Positions 17,822 to 27,251 are shown, counted from the stretch's first letter. The stretch is 64,000 bases of DNA from Streptomyces violaceusniger Tu 4113 (GCF_000147815.2 NC_015957.1:7378001-7442000), one strand, 5' to 3'. Made by a program: numbers and translations. The notes: a model not told the origin generated them from the letters alone.

Positions 17822-18717
17822 CTGGTGACAATCTCCGCGAGAGCGGCCCGCACCTGATCACGAAGCCAGGCGTGGGCGATGTCGGAGTCATAGCGCTGGT
17901 GCCAGTTGCAGTGGATTACTGCCGGCGGGAACTCGACTGGTAGCGGCCGGGTGATCAGCCCGAACGCTTCGACGAGTGGGCGGCTGAGCATCTCCGTGGT
18001 AGTGACCAGCACGTCACCGTGGCTGGCAACGCGCAGGGCCATGGGGACGGTCGCCACAGCCGCGACCACGCGGCGGCGCAATCCTTCGGTGGCCAGCATG
18101 TCGTCGATCGGTGCGGTGAGACGCCCACGCCGGGAGACAAGCACATGCGGCCATGACGCGTACGAGTGCAGATCAAGGCGGTCGGCACACGGGTGACCAG
18201 GACGCATCGCCACGACGAGGGGGTCATGGCCGAGGGTTTCGGACCGGAACTCGGGCAGGCTCGGTCGGCCTCCGCCGAGTTCCAGGTCGATGCGGCCATG
18301 CCGCAGGTCGTCGGTGTCGGCGGAGGTCTCGGCCAGCATCCGTAGCTTCACACCGGGGGCCTGCTCCTGGATCCTGTCGACCAATACGGGCACCAGCGAC
18401 GCGGCGAGCGCGTCATGGCACTGGAGCGTGAAAGTGCGGTCCAGTTCGTCAAGATCCAGTTCGCGGCTCGGGGAGAGTACCTCGTGAGCCTGTCTGACTA
18501 GCCGGCGGACGTCCTCCCGAACCGCCATCGCATATGGCGTGGGGGTCATGGTGTGACCCGTGCGCACCAGGATGTCGTCGCCGGTCAGCCTGCGGAGCCG
18601 ACCGAGCGTGCGGCTGACCGCAGGTGACGACACGTTCAGCCGCTCAGCCGCGCCCATCACGCTGCCCTCTTCCAGCAGGGCATCAAGCGAGGTCAGCAAA
18701 TTCAAATCCACTTGCAC
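17818..18717 (-). CDS. LysR family transcriptional regulator
   Basis: 299 residues. The N-terminal winged helix-turn-helix spans about 3-62 (LNLLTSLDALLEEGSVMGAA, AERLNVSSPAVSRTLGRLRR), followed by the linker helix and a substrate-binding domain (about 90-295) with the usual two-lobe pattern. It is transcribed divergently from the inositol-monophosphatase-like gene with 53 bp between starts, the standard arrangement for a LysR regulator and its target. It also converges with the NAD(P)-binding gene. The inducer is unknown. Confidence 0.9.
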   Translation of the reverse strand: MQVDLNLLTSLDALLEEGSVMGAAERLNVSSPAVSRTLGRLRRLTGDDILVRTGHTMTPTPYAMAVREDVRRLVRQAHEVLSPSRELDLDELDRTFTLQCHDALAASLVPVLVDRIQEQAPGVKLRMLAETSADTDDLRHGRIDLELGGGRPSLPEFRSETLGHDPLVVAMRPGHPCADRLDLHSYASWPHVLVSRRGRLTAPIDDMLATEGLRRRVVAAVATVPMALRVASHGDVLVTTTEMLSRPLVEAFGLITRPLPVEFPPAVIHCNWHQRYDSDIAHAWLRDQVRAALAEIVTS

Positions 18718-18770
18718 GTAAGTAAACCTTTACCGCAGACAGTTACATCACAATTAATCAGGGAGACGTC
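18718..18770. promoter_or_regulatory. Divergent LysR / IMPase-like promoter region
   Basis: A 53-bp, AT-richer gap between divergent starts. It holds the ribosome site CAGGGAG before the plus-strand ATG. Both promoters and any LysR site must lie here or inside the gene starts; I see no perfect dyad. Confidence 0.45.
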
Positions 18771-19562
18771 ATGATAGCGCCTGGTCACGAACTGCTTGCG
18801 GCCGCAACAGCCGCCGTCCGCCGCGCCGGCGCCCGGATCATGAAGCGCTATTCCACCGCAACACGCCAGTCCGGGCTCGCCGAGCTTCTCGCGGACGTCC
18901 GCGACAACGACGCGGCCGTCATCGACACACTGCGGCCGGCATTGGCTGAGATTCTGCCGAGCGCAGGCTGGCTCAACGACGAACACGGATCGGGCCCGCT
19001 GGCCACAGGCGAGTGGTGGCTCATCGACCCGGTCGGCGGCAACATCAACACGGTACACGGCCTGACCGACTGGAACATCGGCGTAAGCCTCGTCCGCGAT
19101 GGGCGCCCGGTGCTGGCAGTGGTCTACTTTCCGCTGCTCGACGAGACGTTCACGGCCACGGCGGGAGACGGGGCGTTCCTCAACGGTGTACCGCTCCAGG
19201 TTTCGGCCAAGAAATCGCTGGACGGCGCCTTGGTCGGCACCGGCCAGGCCAAGCCCGGCCAGGACGCCGAAATAGCGGAGCGGATGGGCTCTTCCTTCAC
19301 CGCGATGATGAAGGCGGCCATCTACGTACGGATCTCCGTCCCGGTGACCCACCAGCTCGCCCAAGTCGCCGCAGGCCGAATGGACCTGCACTGGCAGTTC
19401 GCCAACGTGCGCTCCCATGTGGCCGGTGTGTTGCTGGTCCAGGAGGCCGGCGGCATCGTCACTGACCTCGATGGCAAGCCGTGGCAGCTGACCAGCGAGA
19501 GCTACATCGCCGCCGCACCGGGCGTACACGCCGCTGCGCTTGAGATTCTCACCGCCTATTAA
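18771..19562 (+). CDS. Inositol monophosphatase family protein, altered metal site
   Basis: 263 residues from ATG 18771 with GGGAG 7 nt upstream. The fold is clear: acidic DNDAAVID, WLNDEHGSG, a motif-A-like IDPVGGNINTVHG and a GVLLVQEAGG C-terminal segment. The canonical metal motif DPxDGT is degenerate: Asp86 is kept but the second Asp is Gly89, and the C-terminal WDxA is replaced by VRSH. Catalysis by the usual two- or three-metal mechanism is therefore doubtful. The neighbouring LysR suggests a regulated metabolic or sensing role. The 3' end lies on an inversion breakpoint, so the last codons and stop may not be original. Confidence 0.8.
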   Translation: MIAPGHELLAAATAAVRRAGARIMKRYSTATRQSGLAELLADVRDNDAAVIDTLRPALAEILPSAGWLNDEHGSGPLATGEWWLIDPVGGNINTVHGLTDWNIGVSLVRDGRPVLAVVYFPLLDETFTATAGDGAFLNGVPLQVSAKKSLDGALVGTGQAKPGQDAEIAERMGSSFTAMMKAAIYVRISVPVTHQLAQVAAGRMDLHWQFANVRSHVAGVLLVQEAGGIVTDLDGKPWQLTSESYIAAAPGVHAAALEILTAY

Positions 19563-19777
19563 GGGGTTAGACAGCCGACGTGCGAACTCGAGGGCCCTCG
19601 TATGCAGCTCGAGCCCCTTCTGGTGCTCGGAGGAGTCAGCGAGGAGTGTGCCCAACGCGTTCAGTACTTCTGCTTCGCCGAGCCGATTTCCCAGAGAACG
19701 GTACAGCTCTCTCGCCTGCTCTAACAGATCGACCGCCACTTCATACTCTTCGAGCGAATAGTATGCCCGCCCTATTT
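19563..19777 (-). pseudogene. TPR protein fragment, 5' piece, inverted
   Basis: The minus strand reads GRAYYSLEEYEVAVDLLEQA, then ARELYRSLGNRLGEAEVLNA, LGTLLADSSEHQKGLELHTR and ALEFARRLSNPL. These are tetratricopeptide repeats like those of large actinobacterial TPR regulators. The reading stops at the end of the IMPase-like gene, and the upstream end is cut by an IS630 element. Its natural continuation (IEEARALEG...) lies on the other strand at 20882. Confidence 0.75.
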
Positions 19778-20881
19778 GATCAGAAACTCATGGGGTTCAC
19801 TCGTCGATGATGTAGCGGACGTGCGGGGCTTTGAAGTAGCCGGTGATGACATGGGGCTGGCGTTGTCGGCGGTGGAAGAACCTGCGGGTTTCGCTGGCGA
19901 GTTCGGTCTGGTTCCTGGCCCGGTGGCTGTGGGGAAGGCTGCGCTTGAGGTCGGCGTTGACCAGCTCGTCCGGGTTCAGCTCGGGTGAGTACGAGGGCAG
20001 GAAGTGCAGCTCGATCTTCTCCTCGTGGTCGGCGAGCCAGGCCCGGACGGCCTTCGAACGGTGGGCCGAGTGCCGGTCGACGATCAGGTGGACCTTCCGG
20101 CCGAAGTGCCCGACGAGCCTGGCGAGGAAGCGGCACATGACCGTCGCGTCGAACGACTCGGTGAAGACCATGAAGTGCATCCGGCCCTTGGTGCTGATCG
20201 CGGACATCGCGTTCACGGAGAACCGGTTCCCGGTTCGGCGGACCACCGGAGTCTGCCCCTTGACGCCCCAGGTGCGGCCGGTGACCTGGTCCGAGCGGAT
20301 CCCGACCTGGTCAGCGAACAGGATCTCGCCCCTCTCGGCCTTCGCCCGGGCCCGGATCGCCGGCCAGGTCTCCTCCTGCCAGGTCCGGACCCCTTCCGCA
20401 TCCTGCTCGATGGCTCGCTTGTCCGGTCGCTGGAAGGTCAGCCCCCAGCGCTTGAGGTACTTGCCCACCCCGGGCTCGGTGAAGCGGACCCCGTACAGTT
20501 TGAAGATCAGTCGGCCTATCTGGCCCCGCGTCCACAGCTGACCGGAAAGCCCCAGGCCGGAGGGAGTGTGATCGAGGACAGCCTGCCGCACGGCGGCCTG
20601 CTCGGCCTCGGACAGGACCTGATGCTCACCCGCACAACGGCCTCGAGGACGCGACAGCAGCGCGTCCCGTCCGCCGGCCCGCCACCTCGCCCACCAGTTG
20701 TCCACCGCCCTGACCGACACCTTGAACAAGGCGGCAACCTCTACCCGGTCCCGGCCCTCCACCAGCGCGGATACCGCCAGCAACCGCACGGCCTCTTGCG
20801 CGTCCGGCGACCAGGTCCGCGCGTCCCCCACCAGATCACTCACACACCGTCAACGAGCCCGAACCCAAAGCGTTTCGGATC
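19778..20881 (-). mobile_element. IS630-type element
   Basis: Imperfect terminal inverted repeats begin GATCAGAAACTC at 19778 and, on the other strand, GATCCGAAACGC from 20881 inwards; both continue with GGGTTC. The element is 1104 bp with one transposase gene. Outside both ends the flank reads (A)AATAG going outward, as seen again at the inversion breakpoint by 19558. Confidence 0.8.
19797..20843 (-). CDS. IS630 family transposase
   Basis: 348 residues. The N-terminal two-HTH domain (VEVAALFKVSVRAVDNWWAR) is followed by an HTH_29/winged region (SGQLWTRGQIGRLIFKLYGV) and the DDE core: D in FADQVGIRSD, D in LIVDRHSAHRS and E in YSPELNPDELVNADLK. Length is full for IS630-Tc1/mariner-type enzymes and no interruption is seen. 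Probably active. Confidence 0.92.
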   Translation of the reverse strand: MSDLVGDARTWSPDAQEAVRLLAVSALVEGRDRVEVAALFKVSVRAVDNWWARWRAGGRDALLSRPRGRCAGEHQVLSEAEQAAVRQAVLDHTPSGLGLSGQLWTRGQIGRLIFKLYGVRFTEPGVGKYLKRWGLTFQRPDKRAIEQDAEGVRTWQEETWPAIRARAKAERGEILFADQVGIRSDQVTGRTWGVKGQTPVVRRTGNRFSVNAMSAISTKGRMHFMVFTESFDATVMCRFLARLVGHFGRKVHLIVDRHSAHRSKAVRAWLADHEEKIELHFLPSYSPELNPDELVNADLKRSLPHSHRARNQTELASETRRFFHRRQRQPHVITGYFKAPHVRYIIDE

Positions 20882-21044
20882 AATAGAGGAAGCACGGGCT
20901 CTCGAAGGCGCCGCACGCTGCGCAGCTCGCGCTGGCGTACCGTTGGCAGATATCGTCAACTTGCAGAAAGCAAAGGAAATATACGAGCGCATCGGTATTG
21001 CTGAAGCATCGTCTGCACTTAGCCGCTCCTTTGGCACTTCGTAG
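20882..21044 (+). pseudogene. TPR protein fragment, 3' piece
   Basis: The plus strand reads IEEARALEGAARCAARAGV, then IVNLQKAKEIYERIGIAEAS and SALSRSFGTS with TAG at 21042-21044. It completes the TPR array whose earlier part is on the opposite strand at 19563-19777. It starts immediately after the IS630 right end. Confidence 0.75.
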
Positions 21045-21060
21045 ATGTCCTGTGCCGTTC

Positions 21061-22408
21061 CAGGGCTTCGGCGTAGTTTGCTGTCGTCCGTTTTGATCAT
21101 GTGAGGCCGAGAAGGGCAAGGGGCCGGGTTTGGTCTCGGACTGCCCGTCGGAGGCCGGAGGCAATGTTGCGGGCGCCGGTCAGGCGGAGAGCTCCGATCG
21201 CGAGGTTTCTGCAGGTGGCCATCGCTCTGGGGGTGTTTCCGGTCCGCAGCTGGGAGGCGTCCTCGGCGAAGGTGACGTCCCTGACGTGGTGCAGGGCTTC
21301 GACGGTCCAGTGCCCTCGGATCAGTCGGGCGAGCTGAGCCGGGCCGGCCTGTTCGGCGGTGAGGCTGGTGACCGCGTAGACGGTCTTGAGGCTGATCTTC
21401 CCGGTCTTGCGGTGGACGCGGCGGCGGACGATCTGGACGGCCTGGCGGGCGCCGGGGAAGAGCGTGTTGTTGACCGTGCACACCTTCAGCCGGCGGATCT
21501 CCTGGCGGCCGTGACCGGTCGCACGGGTCCTGTCCTGCAGTGGGATCTGCGTCCAGGGAAGGGACTTGAGCTGCCGACGGAGCTTCTTCGTGTTGCGCTT
21601 GGCGATCACGATGTAGTGGGCCTGCCGGTCGAGCAGGTAGACGGCGTGGTCATGCTGGGTGTGCATCGCGTCGCTGGTGACGACTGTGCCGGCCAGATCC
21701 TCGAGGGTGTCGAGCAGAGGCCGGAAGCGGGTGATCTCGTTGGTCTTCTCACCAACGTCCATCTGGGCCAGGACCAGTGCGTTCACGTGGTCGCAGGCGA
21801 CCAGGAGGTGGATCTCCCGTCCCTTCGCGCGGGCCGCACCCCGCAGCGACTTCCCGTCGACCGCGAGCCCTCGCAGCCCTTGTCCCCTGGTCTGCCGGTC
21901 CGCGAGCCCGGCTCCGACCGCCCGGTCCAGGGCGTCCGCGTCGATTCTGGCGAGCAGTCGCCGGATCGTGGATTCCGCGGGCCAGGACCATTTCGGGACC
22001 AGCGGGTCGACGGCCGTGCCGAGCCGTTCGAGCAGGGCCGGCGGTGCGTCGGCTACCCATTCACTCACCGCGAGCAGGGGTCGCGCTCCGGCGAGGACCG
22101 CGCAGGCCGTCAGTGCCAGGAGCGTCACGAGAGGGTGCCGTACTCCCCGCGGATCCCGCGGGTCCGGGACCTGTGCGAGGCGTTCCAGCAGATCCGGAAG
22201 ATCGCTCCCGGACACTTCCGGATGCGGTCTGAGCTGTTCAAAGGCAGGGGAGGTCAGAGATGATGCGTCGGCAGGCACGGGCAGTAAAAGGTCACAGAGC
22301 GTAGAGAACTCCATGATCGCGGACGTCCGTGCCTGCTGTGTACCGAACCCCTGCCCAACATGACGAGACGTCAGCAACCGGGCGTCAGCCGACTACGCCG
22401 AAGTCCTG
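21061..22408 (-). mobile_element. ISAs1 family element
   Basis: Ends CAGGGCTTCGGCGTAGT at 21061 and, inverted, CAGGACTTCGGCGTAGT at 22408 mark a 1348-bp element with one transposase gene. Similar end sequences recur at 23641-23770 next to a second, decayed ISAs1 copy. Confidence 0.85.
21097..22314 (-). CDS. ISAs1 family transposase
   Basis: 405 residues from ATG 22314; longer in-frame starts read through the IS end and are not used. The N-terminal DDE_Tnp_1-associated region ([20 protein letters not shown]) is followed by [36 protein letters not shown] and, at the end, [20 protein letters not shown], all signatures of ISAs1/H-repeat transposases. No break in frame. Confidence 0.92.
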   Translation of the reverse strand: MEFSTLCDLLLPVPADASSLTSPAFEQLRPHPEVSGSDLPDLLERLAQVPDPRDPRGVRHPLVTLLALTACAVLAGARPLLAVSEWVADAPPALLERLGTAVDPLVPKWSWPAESTIRRLLARIDADALDRAVGAGLADRQTRGQGLRGLAVDGKSLRGAARAKGREIHLLVACDHVNALVLAQMDVGEKTNEITRFRPLLDTLEDLAGTVVTSDAMHTQHDHAVYLLDRQAHYIVIAKRNTKKLRRQLKSLPWTQIPLQDRTRATGHGRQEIRRLKVCTVNNTLFPGARQAVQIVRRRVHRKTGKISLKTVYAVTSLTAEQAGPAQLARLIRGHWTVEALHHVRDVTFAEDASQLRTGNTPRAMATCRNLAIGALRLTGARNIASGLRRAVRDQTRPLALLGLT

Positions 22409-22839
22409 ACCGAAGAGGGCGCGGTAGTAAGCGACTTCCGGTTCGCGCTCCATCCAGATGTTGCCGGTGGGGGTCTCCGTTGTTGCGCTGTCGGACCATC
22501 CGGATGGTTTCCGCTGCGCTCTTCGAGATGCACGACGAATGGATCGCCTTACCTCGCCGCCACCTCCCCGAAGGTGATATGGGTGACATTTGTCGTAAAC
22601 TCTCTTTTAGTTCCTCCGTGCTACCCAGCGCACCGAAATGCAACCGCCAGTTGATCCCCAACAGCATGACGAGGGACACTACCTGGCGGATGCGTGTTCC
22701 CGACCGAGTGGCACTCGCTTCGGCATCCTCCCGCGCAGGTCATCGGAGGCCATTTACCCAAAGATTACTGGGCAGTTGACCTCAGGGTTTCGTGGTAGCG
22801 TCCTTGTTCGGAGGGACAGTGCAACCTGAAAGGGAAATC
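22409..22839. other. 431 bp with only a decayed fragment
   Basis: Next to the ISAs1 right end the minus strand reads SATTETPTGNIWMEREPEVA then YYRALFGQDFG, in a frame without start; a neighbouring frame holds SKSAAETIRMV. This looks like the C-terminal end of a host gene cut by the IS, but I cannot name the family. The last 100 bp form the upstream region of the next gene. Confidence 0.35.
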
Positions 22840-23448
22840 GTGAACACGGAGAAGATCACCGCTCGCCGCCTCTCGCTGGAAGAGGTGACAAAGCTCGGCG
22901 TGAAGGACAGGCTCTTCATTTCCGCCGACACGGCAGAACTCAAGCTTCCCGACTGCTATGTCCCTGCTTTTCTGACCAAGTCCGGTGAGGATTTCGAGGG
23001 CGGCTCGATCACGGCGAGAACCGTATTCCAGGAAGAGGTCTCCTGCCTTCCCGACGACGAGAATGAAGCCGGAATCTACTTGGCTGACGAGAACGGCTCG
23101 GTGACCATCGAGGTCCTCCAGTCCGCCGGTGTCGTGCTGAACCTGGCACTTTTCGTCCCTGGTGGGGACAAGGGAGCCCTCACGGCCCTTTACGCTGCGG
23201 CCCGGCAGGCCTTCGGCGCCGACACCGTACAGATCTGGCGCCAGGGCCTCAAGGAGGTTCCCGACGTGAAGGTCGACATCTTCGAGGAGCAGATTCCCCG
23301 GGGGCGCAAGGGGACCGACAGCCCCAAACGTGACCGTCGCGCGTTCGACACCTACCCCACCCGTGCAGACTTCATCGAGTTCTCCGCGGGGTGGAAGCCG
23401 GTCATTGAGATTCACAGGCCGATTGTTGACGACACCCCGACCATCTGA
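22840..23448 (+). CDS. Unknown acidic 202-aa protein
   Basis: GTG start at 22840 after the ribosome site AAAGGGAAA. I do not recognise the family. The protein has no signal peptide or membrane segment, is acidic overall, and looks like an alpha/beta globular protein: a strand-rich first half (LFISADTAELKLPDCYVPAF), a central GSVTIEVLQSAGVVLNLALF stretch and a helix KGALTALYAAARQAFG, then a charged tail with an aromatic segment (FDTYPTRADFIEFSAGWKP). It stands alone between an intact ISAs1 and ISAs1 debris, which suggests acquired or relocated DNA. Codon use is normal for the window, so it is probably a real gene. Confidence 0.65.
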   Translation: MNTEKITARRLSLEEVTKLGVKDRLFISADTAELKLPDCYVPAFLTKSGEDFEGGSITARTVFQEEVSCLPDDENEAGIYLADENGSVTIEVLQSAGVVLNLALFVPGGDKGALTALYAAARQAFGADTVQIWRQGLKEVPDVKVDIFEEQIPRGRKGTDSPKRDRRAFDTYPTRADFIEFSAGWKPVIEIHRPIVDDTPTI

Positions 23449-23640
23449 GGCGGCGTTACCTCTCGTTCTCGGCCTGAGAGAACGCCGAGAACGCATGCGC
23501 CGGACCCGGTCGACCCCTGAGCGGCCCAGGGAGCCGTCGGAAAATAACTCACGAACGACGAAGCGCCGTTCCACTCGATGACCTCGCGAGACAGACCGCC
23601 TGACCAAAATCAAAGCCTGAAGTTATTCTGCGACAGCCCT

Positions 23641-23705
23641 CCGGGCTTCGCCGTAGTCGAGTGACGTCCACTTCGTGCTCAGGCGAGGCCGATGAACATG
23701 AGGGG
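23641..23705 (-). repeat. Orphan ISAs1 end
   Basis: The stretch with GGGCTTCGCCGTAGTCGAG, then GTGACGTCC and CGAGGCCGATGAAC, parallels the next ~65 bp (23706-23770), which begin GTCAGGGCTTCGGCGTAGTG. It is a duplicated terminal segment of an ISAs1-type element without its transposase. Confidence 0.6.
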
Positions 23706-24245
23706 TCAGGGCTTCGGCGTAGTGCCGTGACGTCTGGTTCGTGATCATCCGAGGCCGAGTAGCGCGAGGGGGCGCCGAGGGGCGCGGGCATTGTGGCGGA
23801 GGCCGACCGCGATGTTCTTCACTCCGGCCGTGCGGAGGGCTCCGATGGCGAGGTTGCGCCAGGTGGCCATCGCGCGCGGCGCGTTGCCGGTCCGCAGCTG
23901 GGAGGCGTCCTCGGCGAAGGTGGTGTCGCGGATGTGGTGCAGGGCCTCGATCTGCCAGTGGTCGCGGACGAGTGGGGTGATCTGGGCTGGGGTGGCCTGC
24001 TCGGCGGTCAGGCTGGTGACGGCGTAGACCGTCTTGACCGTGGTCTTGCCGGTCTTGACGGTCGGTGCGCCGGCGCTTGATCTGGACGGCCTGGCAGGCT
24101 CCGGGGAAGAGGAGGCTGTTGACGGTGGCAACCTTGATCCGGCGGATCTCCGAGCGGCCGTGGCCGATGCCCCGGGTGCGTCCCTGAAGCGGGATGTCTT
24201 TCCAAGGAAGGGAGTTGAGCTGGCGGCGCAACTTCTTGATCGTCA
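23706..24245 (-). pseudogene. ISAs1 transposase remnant
   Basis: The minus strand encodes the C-terminal third of an ISAs1 transposase: [40 protein letters not shown], then after a frameshift near 24070 [19 protein letters not shown] and [19 protein letters not shown], ending ALLGLG. It is about 60-70 percent like the intact ISAs1 by eye. The 5' two thirds are missing; similarity ends at 24245. Confidence 0.85.
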
Positions 24246-24439
24246 TCCAGCCCTCCGCCGAGGGCCGCAAAGCCGGTGGACGCCCTGTCTGGCTCGGCCT
24301 GGTGAACGACCCGGACGCGTCGCGGGACATCACCGCCTGGGTCGAAGCCCGCGGCCCCGGCCTCACGCAGGCGCCCGACATCCTCGACCTCTACACCTTC
24401 AGCCCCTCCCGCCGTATCCGGCAGGCACTCGACAACTGA
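24246..24439 (+). pseudogene. 3' tail of an unidentified gene
   Basis: An open frame without start reads [60 protein letters not shown] and TGA. Codon use is typical of a host gene. The 5' part was replaced by the ISAs1 remnant. A good terminator follows, supporting that this was once a real gene end. Family not recognised. Confidence 0.5.
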
Positions 24440-24453
24440 ACCGAACCGCTCAC

Positions 24454-24488
24454 GAGGGTGCCGCCCATCTCTGATGGACGGCACCCTC
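24454..24488 (+). terminator. Terminator hairpin
   Basis: Arms GAGGGTGCCG (24454-24463) and CGGCACCCTC (24479-24488) with a 15-nt loop, 15 bp after the stop of the truncated gene. The 10-bp stem is perfect and followed by TCG. Confidence 0.7.
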
Positions 24489-24811
24489 TCGTATCACGGC
24501 CGTGCCCCTCAGAGGCGGTCGAAACGGTCCTGTCCAGCACAGAAAGACCCGCCGTCAAAACTCCTGACAGCAACACCGGTTTCCCGTTCCGTTCCCCGGG
24601 CCCCGGCCCCAGACAGGACAAAAGCCCGCCCCTTCGATCTGAAGACTACTGGCGGGTTACTTGTCACCTGGTTCGCCCGCTCGTTAAAGGCACCCCGAAG
24701 GGGCTGAGGGCCACAGGTCCGGTGATGCAGGTCGGGTGCCCAAGGGGCGCCGCAGCCGTCGCCGGAGTCGGGGAACGGGCGGACGAGTCAACCACGGTCA
24801 CGCGATGGCTC
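24489..24811. other. 323 bp without a gene
   Basis: No supported frame. A weak CCCGCC/GGCGGG dyad lies at about 24627-24656. The segment separates the terminator from the 3' end of nuoD. Confidence 0.4.
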
Positions 24812-26149
24812 TCACCGGTCCACGCCTCCCATCACCGGGTCGATGCCGGCCACGGCGACGATGACGTCCGCGACCTGCCCGCCCTCGCACATCGCGGCCA
24901 TCGTCTGCAGGTTGGTGAAGCTCGGGTCGCGGAAGTGCACCCGGTAGGGGCGCGTGCCGCCGTCGGAGACTACGTGCACGCCCAGCTCGCCCCTGGGGGA
25001 CTCGACCGCCGTGTAGGTCTGCCCCGGCGGGACGCGGAAGCCCTCCGTCACCAGCTTGAAGTGGTAGATCAGCGCCTCCATGGACTCGCCCATGATCTTG
25101 CGAATGTGGTCCAGCGAGTTGCCGAGCCCGTCCGCGCCGAGCGACAGCTGGGCCGGCCACGCGATCTTCTTGTCCGCGACCATTACCTCGCCGCCGCCGC
25201 CCGTGAGCTGTTCCAGGCACTGCTCGACGATCCGCAGCGACTGCTCCATCTCGTGCAGCCGGATCAGGAACCGCCCGTAGGAGTCGCAGGTGTCGGCGGT
25301 CTCGACCTCGAAGTCGTAGCCCTCGTAGCCACAGTACGGCTGCGACTTGCGCAGGTCGTGCGGCAGGCCGGTGGCCCGCAGGATCGGGCCGGTCGCGCCC
25401 AGCGCCATGCAGCCCGCCAGGTTCAGATAGCCGACGTCCATCAGCCGGGCCTTGAAGGCCGGGTTGTTGGTGGCGAGCTTGTCGTACTCGGGCAGCCGCG
25501 AGCGCAGCAGCCTCACGCCCTCGCGGATATCGTCCAGCGCGCCGGGCGGCAGGTCCTGCGCCAGCCCGCCGGGCCGCACGTAGCCGTGGTTCATGCGCAG
25601 GCCGGTGACCAGCTCGAAGATGTCGAGGATGACCTCGCGGTCACGGAAGCCGTAGACCATCAGCGTGGTGGAGCCGATCTCCATCCCGCCTGCGGCCACG
25701 GCGACCAGATGGGAGGAGATCCGGTTGAGCTCCATCATCATCACGCGGATGACGCTCGCCCGCTCCGGGATGTGGTCGGTGATGCCCAGCAGCTTCTCCA
25801 CCGCCAGGCAGTAGGCCGTCTCGTTGAACAGCGGCATCAGGTAGTCCATGCGGGTCACGAACGTCGTGCCCTGGACCCAGTTGCGGAACTCCATGTTCTT
25901 CTCGATGCCGGTGTGCAGGTAGCCGATGCCGCAGCGGGCCTCCTTCACCGTCTCGCCGTCGATCTCCAGGATCAGCCGCAGCACACCGTGCGTGGACGGG
26001 TGCTGCGGACCCATGTTGACGATGATCCGCTCGTCGTCCGCCTTCTCCGCCGCGGAGAAGATCTCGTCCCAGTCGCCGCCGGTGATCGTGTAGGTGTGAC
26101 CCTCGGTGGTGTCGCGGGCGCCTGCCGGTTCATGCTCGGGGCTGCTCAT
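24812..26149 (-). CDS. nuoD: NADH-quinone oxidoreductase subunit D, isolated copy
   Basis: 445 residues from ATG 26149 with GGAGG upstream; earlier starts lack such a site. It covers the whole 49-kDa subunit: [20 protein letters not shown] at about 48-67, including the His of the quinone pocket, [13 protein letters not shown], the Tyr in [33 protein letters not shown] and the C-terminal [17 protein letters not shown] and DPVMGGVDR. In complex I this subunit forms the quinone site with NuoB and normally lies in a 13- or 14-gene nuo operon. Here no other nuo gene is present, so it is an extra paralogue or a relocated gene. Confidence 0.93.
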   Translation of the reverse strand: MSSPEHEPAGARDTTEGHTYTITGGDWDEIFSAAEKADDERIIVNMGPQHPSTHGVLRLILEIDGETVKEARCGIGYLHTGIEKNMEFRNWVQGTTFVTRMDYLMPLFNETAYCLAVEKLLGITDHIPERASVIRVMMMELNRISSHLVAVAAGGMEIGSTTLMVYGFRDREVILDIFELVTGLRMNHGYVRPGGLAQDLPPGALDDIREGVRLLRSRLPEYDKLATNNPAFKARLMDVGYLNLAGCMALGATGPILRATGLPHDLRKSQPYCGYEGYDFEVETADTCDSYGRFLIRLHEMEQSLRIVEQCLEQLTGGGGEVMVADKKIAWPAQLSLGADGLGNSLDHIRKIMGESMEALIYHFKLVTEGFRVPPGQTYTAVESPRGELGVHVVSDGGTRPYRVHFRDPSFTNLQTMAAMCEGGQVADVIVAVAGIDPVMGGVDR

Positions 26150-26257
26150 CGGCTGTAGAACCTCCGGTGTGGTCGCCGATCGCGTCCGCGTGTGCGAGCT
26201 GCGCGCGACCAGACACATCATCCAGAATTGCGCATCTTCGGCAGGAATGCCCACCCG

Positions 26258-26823
26258 TCCTGGACCTGGCCCACAACGCCGCCCCCGGCACCCTGTACGC
26301 GATCTTCCAGCTCCTCACCGCGCTGCTGCTGCTCTCGGCCGCGTCCTCCTCCTTCCAGGCCGGGCCCGGCCTGCTGAAAGCACTGGCCCGTCACCACGGC
26401 CATGGCGGCACCGATGCCGGAATCCTGCCCGCCGTGTGGGGACGTACCAACTGCACCACGCCCCGTACTGGGGCGTGCTGCTCTTCCTGGCCGTCTCCGC
26501 GGTCGTGATCATCGCGGCCGGCGGTGACGACCAGCGGCTGGTCCTGTTCTACGCCGTTTCGGTGTTCATGGCCTTCCTGGCCGGACTGATCGCCATGTCC
26601 CGCTTCTCGCTGCGCGAACGCCGCTTCGGACACGCGGCGGTCAACCTCGTGGGCGCGGTCGCCGTCGCCTTCGTGCTGGTGGTCAACCTCTCCCGGGGCG
26701 AGCCGATCGCCTCCCTGGGTCGCCGCGGTCGCGATCGCCGCGGTCCTGCACCGGATGTGGGTCAAGGCCGGACGCCCGCGCGGCATCCGCGACGTCACGG
26801 CCGAGGCCGAAGCCGGCCGCTGA
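26258..26823 (+). pseudogene. APC-family amino acid permease C-terminal fragment
   Basis: Three frames together give a permease tail: [20 protein letters not shown] and ALLLLSAASSSFQAGPGLLK, then YWGVLLFLAVSAVVIIAAGG, LVLFYAVSVFMAFLAGLIAM and NLVGAVAVAFVLVVNLSRGE, then AAVAIAAVLHRMWVKAG and IRDVTAEAEAGR. Four hydrophobic segments remain. Frameshifts lie near 26450 and 26725, and the N-terminal two thirds are absent. The upstream edge abuts the nuoD promoter region. Confidence 0.75.
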
Positions 26824-26838
26824 GCCCGCCCGGTCGCG

Positions 26839-27251
26839 TCAGGTCAGGGGATTCGGAGCGAATACCGAGCCGCACATGACGGGGTGCAGCATCGGGCCTT
26901 GGCGCCACTCCTCCGCCTGTCCCACACGCACGGCGCGTTCACGATCGAAGCAATCCACTGACACTTCCTGGCAGTACCACTGACGTTCTCGTGGCAGACG
27001 ACACGATGGCGTTGGCGATGGCCGGGCTGCGCCGGTAGTGGCACACCAGGCATTCACCGGTGCCGACCCGCATGCCCAGCTCGTCGCCGCCGTCGGAGCT
27101 GAACGCCTCGTAGCCACACCGGGCACTCCTGAAGCTCCAGCGCGCTCGGATCGTCGGGGGTCGGGCCGGTGTGGAGGTCGACCGCGGCCGCCGCCCGACG
27201 GCCGGCCTCCTCCTCGGTCTTCGACGGTGGGCACCTGCCCCAGCTGCGCAT
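26839..27251 (-). pseudogene. Zinc-ribbon-like small protein, frameshifted
   Basis: From ATG 27251 the minus strand reads MRSWGRCPPSKTEEEAG, HTGPTPDDPSALELQECPV, then, after an apparent 2-nt loss near 27122, CGYEAFSSDGGDELGMRVGT and GECLVCHYRR, and in a third frame QWYCQEVSVDCFDRERAVRV. Joined, it has CPxCGYE and CLVCxY pairs typical of a zinc ribbon. The function is unknown. Either it is decayed or the sequence has errors here. Confidence 0.4.
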
